The notes: a model not told the origin generated them from the sequence alone. A DNA stretch of 64,000 bases from Pollenia angustigena (GCA_930367215.1 OV884058.1:199968208-200032207), one strand, 5' to 3'; shown: positions 45,387 through 56,981, numbered from the stretch's first letter. Numbers and translations: made by a program.

Positions 45387-46685
45387 TAGAGTTGTCAATT
45401 ATTTGCCTTTCAACTTTGTTCAAGTAATTCAAATAATTGTTTTTGTTCGTTCGATCAAACGATTAAATCTAAAAAATTATTCGATTAATCGATGAAAACA
45501 ACGAATTAAATATATTTAAAATATATTACATATTTAAAAAACAAATTAAAAAAATTTTTATAATTGCTTGTCAAATATATTTTTGAAATATTATGAGTAC
45601 TTAACAAGGTTTTTGCTTACTAAACATTGAGATTAATTACAATCAGGGCTATGGCTACAATATTTTTAAACTTTTCTACATTTTTTTTAAAGGGTGGTCC
45701 AACCATAATGCACGATGTTAATTGTGAGTCGCACTTTATTGTCAATTTTTTTGACAAACTTAATTTGACATTTCTCTGTTTTAGTATTTGACAAATTCAA
45801 CCATGGAAAGGACACAATTGAGCAGCGCGTTATGAATGTTGAAGCCTTTTGCGAAAATGGGCGTTCAAATCCAAATGCATTTCGGCCACTTCGTGGTTTT
45901 AATGGTCAGCATAATCGACTAAATGTGTCGACAATCGGGAGAATTGTGCGTTAATTTCAGCAAACCGGGTCTGTAGGAAATGTGAAAACAGCTGTGCATG
46001 CTCGCGCAGCTCGTTGATGGGCTGGTGGCGTCATAGGGCCGCATTTCTTCGACAATGGTGTTCGATATCACGACATGATAACGGACTTCTTGTAGCCAGA
46101 AATTGAGGATATGAACATGGAAGATATGTGGTTCCAACTCTTTTGCGCTCTTTTGGATCTTTTGCGCGAGAAATTCAATGGTCGTGTTAAAAGAAGATTT
46201 GTGGTTCCAACTCTTTTGCGCTCTGTTGGCTCTTTTGCGCAAGAAATATAATGGTCGTGTTAAAAGAAAATTGTACGTCAATAAGCCAAGAACAATTCAA
46301 GAGCTAAAGGATAAGCACATTAACGATATAGAACCTTAATTTTGTCTGAGAATCATTGAAAATATGGGCCATCGGAATGAGGTATACCACTGTAGCCGTG
46401 GCGAGCATTTTGCCGATATTTTGTTTCAAACATAGTTGTCATAGATCTTTCTATAACAATAAAAAATATTCTCTGAAAACTTTATGCTTTGTTTACAATT
46501 AACATCAGAATAAATCAAATTCTAAGCTTTTATTTATTTTTTAATAAAAAAAATTGTTCGATTAATCGATATTAATTAATCGATTTATTCGTTATTCGAA
46601 AATCGCCATTTTAAAATTAATCGAACAAGAGTTTGGTTCTGTTTGATCGATTAATCGAGTTATTCTTAATCGGCTGACAACTCTA
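45387..46685. mobile_element. 1.3-kb hAT-like element (TAGAGTTGTCA ends), TSD GTGTGTAT
   Basis: Ends TAGAGTTGTCAA and CTGACAACTCTA with perfect duplications GTGTGTAT (45379-45386, 46686-46693). Subterminal ATTAATCGATTAATCG-type motifs lie in inverted orientation near both ends. A decayed mariner is inserted inside. Confidence 0.9.
45690..46520 (+). pseudogene. decayed, deleted mariner related to the DD41D element
   Basis: The left TIR starts AAGGGTGGTCCAACC after TA. Protein traces in order: EQRVMNVEAFCENGRSNPNA, GQHNRLNVSTIGRIV, FQQTGSVGNVKTAVHAR, WAGGVIGPHFFDNGVRYHDM, ITDFL, EDMNMEDMWFQ, LREKFNGRVKR (partly duplicated), NNSRAKG. Stops, frameshifts and a deletion from the linker into the core make it dead. 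The sequence near GGVIGP and MWFQ shows it is the same lineage as 16735-17974. The right TIR is barely recognisable. Confidence 0.8.
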
Positions 46686-47084
46686 GTGTGTATTGTGTTG
46701 TTTTGTTGTTTGTGAAAAATTATTTTGCTGGCTTTTTGTTTTAAAAAAATGTCTGGTTTTTTTTACCAGCCAAAAGGGCGCTACGCACAACAGAAACGAA
46801 CGAACATTAATGAGCTGAACCGATCACAATGAAGCTTGTGGTTTAAAAACAAACGAACTGAATTAAATGTTCTCATCTCTTTGTTGAGTTGGATTTGAAC
46901 AGTATTATTTTTGTGTTCGAAAGAGGACAAACAGGGAAACGTTATTTTTTTAATGATTTTTTACACAAACACTATTAGCGTTTGAACTTTTCACAAATCC
47001 ACCGAACCGAACACTAAAGAGCGATATTTAGTGTTTATTTTCGAACACTGGTTGAAAGTGCGCTGTAGAATAGTTAAATTGTTT

Positions 47085-47470
47085 ATATATTTTTCATAAC
47101 GGCGACGATTGCATCAAAGAGCATCAAAGATACGCGAAAATTGCAAAAAATTCGGAAAGTTTGCAAACATAGCGAAAATACGTCCCTTAAATATAGCGAA
47201 AATTCGGTAAAAATTAGCAGAATTTCGCAAAAATTTGCTAACAGCGCCTTGATAGCACACAGTCTATAATAAAGCTCTAAATAATCAGAAAACTTTCAGG
47301 AAAAAATAGCTTCTATCCGCGAACATGGCTTAAATTCGCAAAAAAGTGTAATATTGGAAACAAACCCTAAAATTTATTTTAAATCGCAAAGTCGGTTAAA
47401 AATCAATATGTCGGAAAATAACATAAAAAGCGTTAAAAAATGAGCTTTAATAATAAAGAAAAATGTTTTG
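47085..47470. repeat. dispersed repeat G, copy 2
   Basis: Matches 38200-38680: ATAGCGAAAATACG, CTTTCAGGAAAAAATAGCTT, CGCGAACATGGCTTAAATTC and TGTCGGAAAATAACAT occur in the same order. Confidence 0.55.
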
Positions 47471-48139
47471 TCAGGTTTTAAAAATGGACATTTAACTTTT
47501 TTATTACTTGTGTTTTGTTCTCGACAAAAAAAATATAGCATTATTACAGGGTTGGCAAGACATTTTATGCAGGCCTTTTCTCAGAAGGTGATATTTATTG
47601 TGTAGAATTGAAAATAAATATAAAAACACGAATATGTTAATATAATTTCTCGCACGAAATTTTGTATTTATGTTCTAAAAACAGGTAGTAATGCTAGAAA
47701 TTCAACTGGGACGAACCACGAATTATTGGCAACGAATATTCGTCGTCAGAAGTAGAACACATTGGTGTGAATAAATCTCTGAGATAGGTTTTTATTTCTC
47801 TTTCTTATGCAGACGAACTACGAATAAATTGGTATAGGGTGAACGCTTTTTATAAAACTTACTTAAGTGTTTTAGTAAATAATGGTAGTTTTAAAATGAT
47901 TTTTTTTATTCATTCTATATTTCAAGTACAATATAAATAATATTATATAATACATAGGTTTTTATGACCTCAACGCCGTTTAGGCATTTCATTTTATTTA
48001 TACCATACTAGAATATATATACCCGCTACTTCGTTAACGTCTCCTTTTTCTTCGTGGACATATTTTTATGCCAAGGTTTATTTTTCTAGGCTTGAACTTG
48101 TTTAAATTCTAGCATTTAACTCGATACTTAAGAAGAACC
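47471..48139. other. AT-rich stretch, nothing recognised
   Basis: No frame or repeat of note between repeats G and F. Confidence 0.45.
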
Positions 48140-48690
48140 AAAAAGTTAAAGTAAAATATCAATTTTCCCGTATTTCCTTTTTTGGGTACTATATTTTTCC
48201 CCCATTAAAGTAACAAAAATTTTTTAGTATTGTAGTGGCAGCCCAAAATTTAGTACGAATATGTCAATGAATGGAGGTAAATGTTTTGTAAAAAAGTACC
48301 AAAAGTAGTTACGATTTTCACCCCTTAAATGTTCGAATTTCGAAAAAGTACCAAATTTGTGTTCGTATTTTTTTGATAAGTATCGAATGTGGTATAAACC
48401 TTGTTCCTATGTTTATTAGTTCAAAAAATAAATGAGGTGTCCAAAAAGTTCCAAAATTCAGGCTTTACCCGTTTACCCGTTTAAAAAAGTACCAGATTGG
48501 ATATATAGGGTTACCGAATTTTCCCTTTTTTACCTTTTTTTTACCCTCAAACATTCAAATTTCGAAAAATCCCGTCTTAGCGGATCAATTTAGGGAGTGA
48601 CCTAGTCCAAATTTCAAGCTTCTAGGGTCAGCGGCTTGGGCTGGGCGATGATGAATGAGTCAGTCACTCACGTAACTCTTTTATATATAT
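48140..48690 (+). repeat. dispersed repeat F, copy 2
   Basis: Diverged copy of 32590-33430, sharing AAAAAAGTACCAAAAGTAGT, ACGATTTTCACCCCTTAAA and the end GATGATGAATGAGTCAGTCA. Confidence 0.65.
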
Positions 48691-49011
48691 ACTATTATGC
48701 ATCATGCAATGCATAATATTAAAATAAATCTGTATTGCTTGCAAATTAAATGTCAAATATCACAAAGCATCAACTTTAAAACCGATGCTCTGATTGCTTT
48801 TTGCTGCGTTACTTATACTTATAAGTATATAATAAGTATATAAGTATGGTATACCATTGATGTTTTGGAAGGGTTTGCATTGCAAATATACTGCACTGCG
48901 GCGTAATGAAACATTATACTTTGTTCTTATACAAAACATTTGACATTTTGGAAGTCAGCCATAGTCACATTATGATTTGATAAATGTAAACAAGCAAATA
49001 AAAAAAAAAAT

Positions 49012-49480
49012 TTTTAATCCAAATTTTAAGTATTTTTATAATCAGGCTTAAGTTCATCAAATTTAATTTTCATTAAATTATTTTTATGAAGAAAGGAATT
49101 TTTAAAACACGAAAATTAGTTAAAATTGTTATTGATAATTTTTCATTCTTGACGTGGCTGGGGCTCGAACCCCGGCCGGCAGGTTACCATGACATGTTTC
49201 GATCGCAACCACTCGATCTCCTCAGATGGATTTGCCGTCTTACACTCGCAGCCATCGACGACTGCTGAACACAATTTGGTGTGTTTTAACCTTTGGTAGA
49301 TCGAAATTGGCTTTTCTGAATAATTATCCATTTTTTTTAATTGATTTTACGTGTTTTTTGCTTACTTCTGCTTTCTCGTACTTTTGTCAAGAATTCTTCT
49401 TGACAATAGAAATATAAAAATACTTACAATTTGGATTAAAAACCATAAATAGTTCAACAAAATAACCACAATACTGATTA
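49012..49480 (-). mobile_element. family D foldback, single-arm copy (minus)
   Basis: Inverted orientation: tail TTTTTATGAAGAAAGGAATT at about 49080, B-box complement GGGGCTCGAACCCCGG (about 49163), A-box region AACCACTCGATCTCC, head TTTCTGAATAATTATCC, then the inverted terminus CAAAATAACCACAATACTG near 49450. The left terminus is cut to TTTTTAATCCAAAT. It shows that one body can sit between two termini. Confidence 0.7.
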
Positions 49481-50047
49481 AAAAAAATAATTTACAAAAA
49501 AGTTTATTAAAATTTATATTTAAGAAATAATTAAAGAAGAATTTTAAAAACGAAGTATGTGCTCTTTACGCAGTTATTGTGTCTCATTTAACGAATTTAC
49601 TAACCCACAATTGTGTCGAAAACGTATTTTGTTTTCCTTTGATTAAATTATGAGAAAAATTCCAAAATTTTCAAATATTTTATTTAGAAGCACAAAAAAA
49701 ATTACAGCCAGGCCCACGATGTTACACGTTAACGTTCGCATAGAAAATTACATTTAAAACAAAAACAATTTCTAGAATTTGGTCTCGTTGGTCTGGCTGT
49801 TAATTTTATATTTTTACCCCCATATTCATAAATTTTTTTTTTTTGATTTATAAAAGCTTTATTGAACAAATTTTCATATTTAAGTCGGCGTACGACGTAG
49901 ATACGCGTTTATGTTTACGCCAGCTACTGTGTGCCTTTCTATAAAATAATATCCGTTTTTACCGTCCCTACCGTTACGCAACGAATTCTTGCGGATGAAT
50001 TCGTCGTGCTATGCAAAGTGCGTCGATCGTCCCATTTGTGTTTATAC

Positions 50048-51258
50048 CAGTGATAACCAAGCCCCGAAATTACCAAGCTCCGAACGGATGCACACAAAGA
50101 TATTATGTGCTTGTGTGCGGTCGCAGAGACTGATGATACACAGAAAAAATTATTGCCGAATTATTTTCAAACAAACGCTTGTTTGAAAATTTTTTTGATT
50201 TCTACAAATTTTTTTACTGATTCAATCAATATTTTTGTTTGATTTTTATTTAACCAACAAAAATGTGGACAACTATTCAAAAATTTAATAAACGCGCTAT
50301 TGGTTTGAAGTTTTCATTATTTTTGTATGGAATATTTAACGCTCTTTAATGTTGTCGTCTTTTTGCATTTTTTTATTGATTGTAAGCAACACTTCTTTAT
50401 GATAAATATAAGAACTACAACAAAAAACACATGCATTCTATTTTTGGACGCTTTAAAAAAGTACAGCAATAAGAAAAATGATAAAATAGCGTGACGAGGT
50501 TTGTAGTAAAAAAAACAACAAAAGCAATAGCAGGTAAAAAAACGTTTCATTTTTTTTAAACAACAGAAAAAACACATTATAAGAAACAAAATAAATTTTT
50601 GGTTGGTTTCAAAGTTGGTAAAAAAAACTAAATCCCGTATTAAATTTTTTCAAACAGTTTGCTTAAATACATCAAATACAAAAATAGAATGATGGCGGAA
50701 AACATATCGAGTCGGTCTGCCGCCGTTTTTGGTTACATTTCTTCTTCATTAGCAAAGGAAAGGATAAAGCAACAGTGAGTGATAAAGAAAAACACTGTGA
50801 GTATAAATATGACTTCGTTCAAAAATTATTCCAACAAAAAAATGTGTCTCAAAGCCAGCCGGGGGCCGCTCTGCCAACAGTGCTTGCTTGTGTGCGCGTC
50901 ATTGCTTGTGCCAAAACTTTTTTGTTTGATTCAGCAAAAATATTTGTTTGGAATTTATATGAATTTCGGTAAACTTTTTGTTTGATTCTGTAAAATTATT
51001 TGTTTGAAAAATCGGCGTTTTTTTTCAATAAACAAAATGCAAATAAATTGTTTGAATATGCGAATTTGTTTGTAGGACCAATTTTAGACAAAAAATTGGT
51101 TGATTCTACAAATTTTTTGTTTGAATTGGAAAAATAATTTTTTCTGTGTAGTCTGATGTTTTGAAACGAGCAAAGTTGTTATATACATGTGCCGAACGTG
51201 TCTGTGTGAAAAATACGATAATTGACTGCCTCGCGAGGGTATGGAGTGGCTATCACTG
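50048..51258. mobile_element. small hAT element (CAGTGATAACCA ends) interrupted by family H
   Basis: Ends CAGTGATAACCA and TGGCTATCACTG, flanked by GTTTATAC (50040-50047) and ATTTATAC (51259-51266), a 7/8 match. Without the family H insertion it is about 200 bp. Confidence 0.65.
50136..51150. mobile_element. TIR family H (ACACAGAAAAAATTATT ends), copy 1
   Basis: Ends TACACAGAAAAAATTATT and AATAATTTTTTCTGTGTA; flanks GACTGATG (50128-50135) and GTCTGATG (51151-51158), 7/8. Subterminal zones repeat TTTGTTTGAAA/TTTCAAACAAA words. Frames inside (for example 50317-50589 and 50775-50972) recur in diverged form in copy 2 but look like low-complexity transposon interior, not genes. Confidence 0.75.
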
Positions 51259-51266
51259 ATTTATAC

Positions 51267-52034
51267 CATAAGTCAATATTTAAAATTTGGTTCCTCCATG
51301 TTTTAATATTAATAATTTTTTAATTTTCACAAAAATATATTACCATACATATCGTTACCAAAAACGCAAAAAGTCATAACTAGCATTTTAAACATTTTAC
51401 AGGAGAAGCAACAAACCAGAGTTCAGAAGAACTCATATATGATCGCTCATATTTAACCATTCATGAATTTTTTCATAAATGAAAAATGTATATTTCGCTG
51501 ACTCATTTATGTTGGTGTGAAATAATTAATTAACGCTTCCACTAGTAATGTAGTTGTTGCTGGACAGTTTGCATGACCACAGCACGATATGCCTGTGTAT
51601 GTATTTTGTTTTTGTAACATATTTTTGGTAAAGGCGACCAGCCAAAGTGTCTGTTGGATTTTTTGTAGGCAAAAATTATTTTAAAAAAATTAACAGAACT
51701 GCACATATCGTCTTCATCTTAAATGCAGAATAATGTATCATCACATTTCATAAGTTTACATTTACAGATACAAATGCGATAACCAATATATTTTTGAGGA
51801 AAAAATATTACTTTTTAAGTTGTATGTTTTACGTTACTTTATTAAATTTAAGAAACAAAAAGACGTATCATCAATGAAAGTATATTAGTATTAAGTGAAA
51901 CAAGCATTTTAAATATTAAATAATTAAATATTTGTGTTAAATTTCAGGTAAAATAGAATGCACATATATATGATAATCACACGATTAATAATAATGAGTG
52001 AACGTTTCGGTACTTTGCAAAAAGCTATTTAGAA
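51267..52034. other. AT-rich stretch, nothing recognised
   Basis: No frame, inverted repeat or shared repeat recognised. Confidence 0.45.
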
Positions 52035-52469
52035 CAGTGTTCGAAAATAAACAGTACATTATATAATGTTCGGTTCTTCGTTAACAAACAGAACAATTGT
52101 AGTGATACTGTAGACAAACATTATATTTTAATGTTCCATAATGTTTTTTTCGTGTGTGTATTTTGTTTTTGTAAAAAATGTTTGGTTTTTTTTACCAGCC
52201 AAAAGGGACGAACATTAATGAGCCGAACCGAACACATTGAAGTCTGTGGATTTTCAAAAACAAAAAACCGAACGGAATTAAATGTTCACATCTTTTGTTG
52301 AGTTTGATAAAAACAGTAATATTTTTGTGTTCGAAAGATGACTAAACTAACAGGGAAACGTTATTTTTTTAATGATCTTCTACACAAACACTATTAGCGT
52401 TTGTGTTTTCCACATATCTACCGAACCGAACATTAAGAAACGATATTAAGTGTTTATTTTCGAACACTG
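52035..52469. mobile_element. hAT MITE family E, copy 3 (435 bp)
   Basis: Uninterrupted copy with TIR CAGTGTTCGAAAATAAACA and complement; flanks ATTTAGAA and ATTTAAAA (7/8). Inverted relative to 24732-25279. It lies about 170 bp past the polyA signal of the structural gene. Confidence 0.85.
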
Positions 52470-52636
52470 ATTTAAAATGATAAATTGGCTTAAACTCTTT
52501 AAAATTTATTTCTCTTCTATTTTTCTTGTCAAACCTACCAGTTGTTTTAACAATGTTGCATATTTTGCAAATATTGTTTATTTAGGGTTTTTTGAGTTTT
52601 AGGTAACGATAAACATCCTTTATTATTAAAAAAAAG

Positions 52637-52642
52637 TTTATT
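52637..52642 (-). terminator. polyA signal AATAAA
   Basis: AATAAA on the minus strand about 143 bases after the stop codon of the repeat-protein gene, in GAAAATAAACTTT. It is the first canonical signal downstream of the stop. Confidence 0.6.
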
Positions 52643-52784
52643 TTCTTATTAAATTGTACTTAACTTATTATAAAACGAAAAATAGTCAACAAACAAATAA
52701 CAACAAAAATTATTATAATAAAAAATACTATAATTAACTTGTTAATTTAACAAATGTTAGCTGTGTCAAAATCTTGACTTAAAA

Positions 52785-54681
52785 TTAAAAGCGAAATCGG
52801 AAACGTCTAGCAGGAACATCATAATGGTAACCATCATCTTGGCTTTGAGACTCATGTTGTTCAGAAGCAGGAGGAACATATTCGTTTGAGGGTGCAGAAA
52901 TGGTCTGAGAGATTTGTTGATGATGAACTGGGGCAGGGGGAGAATATTGCTGTTGTTGAGGAGTCGAGTATTCACTGGCTGGAGCAGATATGTGCTGAGA
53001 GATTTGTTGATGATGCACTGGGGCAGGGGGAGAATATTGCTGTTGTTGAGGAGGCGAGTATTCAATGGCTGGAGCAGGTATGGGCTGAGAGATTTGTTGA
53101 AGATGTACAGGCGCGGGAGGAGAAGAGTGCTGTTGAGGAGGCAAATATTCATTGGCAGGGGCAGAAATAGGTTGAGAGAGTTGCTGGTTATGTACTGGAG
53201 CAGGGGCAGAGTATTGTTGTTGAGGAGGCGAGTATTCACTGGCTGGAGCAGATAGGGGTTGAGAGAATTGTTGCTGATGTACTGGCGCAGGGGCAGCGTA
53301 TTGCTGTTGAGGAGGCGAGTATTCACTGGCTGGAGGAAGTTGTTGATGGTGTACTGGAACTGGAGCGGGTTGAGGTGGCAGGTATTCGTTAGAGGGGGCT
53401 TGAATAGGCTGAGAAAGTTGTTGATGATGTACAGGAGCGGGTGGAGAGTGTTGTTGCTGGGGAGGTAAGTATTCGTTAGAGGGAGCAGAGATAGGTTGAG
53501 AAAGTTGTTGCTGATGTACTGGAGCAGGGGCAGCGTATTGCTGTTGAGGTGGCGAGTATTCACTGGGTGGAGGAAGTTGTTGATGGTGTACTGGAGCTGG
53601 AGCTGGTTGAGGTGGCGAGTATTCACTGGGTGGAGGAAGTTGTTGATGGTGTACTGGAGCTGGAGCTGGTTGAGGTGGCAGGTATTCGTTAGAGGGTGCT
53701 TGAATAGGCTGAGAAAGTTGTTGATGCTGTACTGGAGTGGGAGGAGAATATTGCTGTTGCTGAGGAGGAGAGTATTCGTTGGAAGGAGCAGAGATAGGCT
53801 GAGAGTGTTGTTGGTGGTGTATAGGAGCTGGAGCAGGCTGAGAAGGCAAGTATTGATTGGATGGTGCAGAGATGGGTTGAGATACTTGTTGTTGATAAAC
53901 TGGAGCGGGAGGAGAATATTGCTGCTGCTGAGGAGGTAAGTATTCGGTAGAGGGAGCTTGAATAGGTTGAGAAAGTTGTTGCTGATTTACTGTAGCGGGG
54001 GGTGAGTACTGTTCTTGAGGAGGTAAGTATTCGCTGGAAGGAGCAGAGATTGGTTGGGAGACTTGTTGGTGATGTATAGGTGCAGGTGCAGGAGCAGGAG
54101 CAGAATATTGCTGTTGCTGAGGAGGGAAGTATTCGTTGGAAGGAACAGAGATAGGCTGAGACTGTTGCTGGTGATGTACAGGAGCTGGAGCTGGTTGAGA
54201 TGGCAAGTATTGATTGCTTGGTGCAGATATGGGTTGAGAGAGTTGTTGGTGATGTACTGGGGCAGGAGGAGAGTATGATTGTTGTTGTTGTTGAGGAGGT
54301 GATATAGATTGAGAAATTTCCTGATGATGTACTGGAGCTGGAGCAGAATACTGAAGCTGGGAAGGCGAATATTCGTTTGAGGGAGCTGGCAATTGTTGTT
54401 GGTAAGCCGGAGCTTGTTGAGGCACATCGAATACAGGTGCAGGCTTGTTGTAGTTATAACCCTGTCCCAGATGAGAGACATCAGCCGATGCAACAGCAAA
54501 TGCGAAAACAGCAATTACAAATAATTTCTAAAAAAAATAACAAAAAGCTTCTTAATTTGTTTCTCGACTTAGAAAACATAGATTGTCGAAAAAACTGCAT
54601 TATTGTCTCTGGTAATCCAAATGAGACCTGCAAAGTTGTCATCCACTTTTGGTTTTCTATTTTCAATATTTAACTTACCAT
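52785..54681 (-). CDS. secreted Pro/Gln/Ala-rich repeat protein, 581 aa (cuticle/extracellular-matrix type)
   Basis: Proposed coding: exon 1 is only the ATG at 54681-54679; intron 54678-54528 (151 bp, GTAAGT...TTTTTTAG); exon 2 is 54527-52785, TAA included. The N-terminus MKLFVIAVFAFAVASA is a clear signal peptide, cleaved before DVSHLGQGYNYNKPAPVFD. The body is about 18 imperfect units of 20-33 residues of the form YSPPAPVHHQQLSQPI then SAPSNEYLPPQQ. I see no cysteine. The C-terminus is QDDGYHYDVPARRFRFRF. Repeated NEYLPP motifs, a GYNY start and a DGYxY plus basic tail resemble, from memory, secreted low-complexity proteins linked to Drosophila cuticle or other extracellular coats. Function is inferred as structural; no enzyme domain. 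TATA box and polyA signal fit. Long opposite-strand and alternative frames are by-products of the repeat. Confidence 0.9.
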
Positions 54682-54765
54682 TGTTATATTTTAAGTTGCA
54701 GATGTTAGTTGATATCGCTCCTAAAGTAGAGCTGTAAATGATGACTCTTATCGGTTGCAGATGAT

Positions 54766-54773
54766 TATTTATA
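54766..54773 (-). promoter_or_regulatory. TATA box of the repeat-protein gene
   Basis: TATAAATA on the minus strand inside GCGCGTATAAATAATC. A TCAT initiator-like site has its A at 54742, 31 bases downstream, the expected spacing. This predicts a 5' UTR of about 61 bases before the ATG at 54681. Confidence 0.75.
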
Positions 54774-55799
54774 CGCGCATCTATCAAATTTCTTGATAAA
54801 AGTTTTTTTTTTAATTAATACACTATTATTTTTTGAAATCAACACTAAAACTTTAAATCTTAAAAATAAAAGGTTTCACATTTTCTCTTCCAACTTTTAA
54901 GTTATTAAGAGAAACCTTTTTAGTGGCTGTGCATTTTTTGCTTCTCGAAAAGGTAAAACAAACATGCCTTTGCAATGTCTTTCAAAGACTTGATTACCGA
55001 AAAATTGTTGGTAGATTTTTTTCTTCTTTAAGCCAAACCAGTTTCAAATGTTTCGATTTGTTTGTCGAGTTGAAAAGAAGAGAATTGATTTAATTTAATT
55101 TTTTCTTAATTTTTTGTTTTGTTTTAAGATCTGCAGTTTAATTAAAAATCCAGTGTTTCTGCCATTTATCTTTTTGTAAGCTGCTGCTGGTTTGTGTGTC
55201 TTTTTAGATGTCTGGTTTAGGCTTTGCCGGCTGTAAAATGTCTGCCTAAAGTTTTATTTATGTATGTCAGAGATTGTTTTCGTTGCAATGTCAAGTTCAA
55301 TACTGGGTTTGTTTTTTGATTTCAAACTATTTTTGTTGTTAATTCTTAAAAAAACTATTTAAATAATCTTAAATGTCATCCAACAAAAATTTAAAAAAAA
55401 AAAATTATATGCAGGTCGAACAACATGTAAATTAGTGTAGTTTCCTAATTAGAAAATCAATCAAAAATGTTAATTCTTATAAACATATACCTACATACAT
55501 ATATACATATGTATATAAAAATAACATAAACAATTATAACAAAATTTGTTGAATGAACTATAGAAAATAAAAAACTTGTTAATTCATATTTTTTTGTTTT
55601 TTCAAAGAATGGATTGCTGCAACTTTAAATGATTTCTCAAAAAGCAGTATATTTAGTCAGGTTTTTAAAATGTGTTTTAATCAATAATTAAAATAAATTG
55701 ATTGAGAGTTTAAAGCAAACCAAGCAAGTATGTAATTCAGTAGCATTCATCTTTTTTAGATAGCAAAACAACCATTATTTTGTTGCTTTTAAGCATTAT
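54774..55799. other. upstream flank of the repeat-protein gene
   Basis: About 1 kb of AT-rich sequence with no transposon recognised and a CATATATACATATGTATA-like run near 55495-55515. Probably holds the regulatory region, but I cannot identify specific sites. Confidence 0.4.
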
Positions 55800-56015
55800 A
55801 CCTATTTTAAATTAAACATACAATGTTTTGGAATGTTTTGATTTTAAACATATTATTGTTATTTTCAACCATAACATTTTTGGAGGCAACCATTATATGG
55901 TTTGGCTTTTGGATGGATGATATTAACCACAATATCGATGCCAGGGCCAATAATATGGTTAAAACGACCATAATATATATGTTTAAATTTATGGTTGTAG
56001 CTTTATTTTGTATAA
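55800..56015. repeat. MITE family B fragment
   Basis: TTTTCAACCATAACATTTTT then GGAGGCAACCATTATATGGT matches the centre of the family B element at 10532-10950. Terminal parts are missing or diverged. Confidence 0.5.
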
Positions 56016-56032
56016 ACCTTATAGTGCATTTA

Positions 56033-56588
56033 TAGTGCATTTCCACTTGTAATTTTCAAACTGGTTTACGATTGTAAACTACTTTCATAAACTATACCGT
56101 TTACATCAGCATTTTTGGTAGTTAAGTTGTTTATCTTTGACAAGTTCTTAGCCCCAATAATAAAAAAAAAAAAAACGTTGATGCGCATACTACATACGAA
56201 CATATAAACAAACCTTTTTTTTCCGTTGTCCATCTAAAAGAAAATATGTAAAAAAACTAACATTTCTTATAAATTTGGAATTTTTTTTACATTTTCTTTG
56301 TTTATTTTATTTTTCTTACTATTGTTTCGGCTTTTTATACAGATAAAAGTAAATTTTTTTTTCACTTGATTTTTTTATTTTTGAGGAAATGTCAAATATC
56401 ACTAGCATTGCCAGAACAAAATTTGAAAAACAGAGTTGCTTTAACAAAAACTGGTTGTTTGTAACTAGTTTATCTCAAAAGCTAGTTACAAACGTGTTTA
56501 TAATTTGTATGGATAAACAAGTTTTTCAAACTAGTTTATCATCATAAACAACTTATAACCTGTTTATGGCGTAGGTGTAAATGCACTA
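56033..56588. mobile_element. 556-bp TTA-flanked TIR element (TAGTGCATTT ends)
   Basis: Ends TAGTGCATTTCCAC and complement of GTGTAAATGCACTA, with TTA on both outer sides (56030-56032, 56589-56591). Interior repeats AAACTAGTTTAT and its variants in both orientations. PIF/Harbinger-like by target site. Confidence 0.65.
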
Positions 56589-56978
56589 TTACATTGATAA
56601 ATTCAATCATATTTAAAGGCTTCAGAAGGTAAACACTTTATTGTTAAATAGAATCAAAATATTATCAGAAAGTAATGTTAAAAACAATAATAGTTTGTTT
56701 GTTGCCATTGCGGGGACCATAATATTTTTTTATCCATACTTCAACCATGTTTTTTCTCTGCATGTGTTAATGGAGAATGAAGGCCAACTATATATCTATT
56801 ACACAGTGCAAAAAACACACGAATTGGACAGTATAAAATCGATGGTATTACCAACGGGAAGTAAGACCCTATACTTAGTTTGTTCCTCGTGAACATTATA
56901 TTTAAGTATATACTTGTTATATTAAGGTATAAGTACTGTACATATTTAAATAAATAAAGGACATATATATATATATAC
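56589..56978. other. spacer, nothing secure
   Basis: An 83-codon plus frame at 56641-56892 (MLNRIKILSESNVKNN...) has mixed composition but no motif, signal peptide or splice support. Confidence 0.35.
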
Positions 56979-56981
56979 TTA

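Larger units (their letters stand above)
43451..47050. mobile_element. hAT family E, copy 2, expanded to 3.6 kb by insertions
   Basis: Ends CAGTGTTCGAAAGTAAACA and TGTTT...TTTCGAACACTG, with perfect 8-bp duplications GTTGAAAG at 43443-43450 and 47051-47058. Scattered segments (AACAATTGTAGCGATTCTG, TTTTTTTTACCAGCC, GAACATTAATGAGC) match the interior of 52035-52469, so this is the same MITE opened up by two further hAT-type insertions (43551-44221, 45387-46685) and about 1 kb of unassigned sequence (44322-45378). Confidence 0.85.

Noticed and set aside
45919..46281. 120-codon minus frame
   Set aside because: It lies antisense to a decayed mariner whose plus-strand motifs are clear.
50317..50985. 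Frames of 65-90 codons that recur at 59315-59531 and 61215-61415
   Set aside because: They are duplicated only because both loci are copies of TIR family H; their sequence is low-complexity and differs by frameshifts.
52886..54278. Several open frames of 69-147 codons on the plus strand, and two long extra minus frames, across the repeat-protein gene
   Set aside because: They follow from the tandem Gln/Pro-codon repeats of the real gene in other frames, lack splice or promoter support, and encode Leu/Arg/Trp-rich or Leu/Asn-rich monotony.
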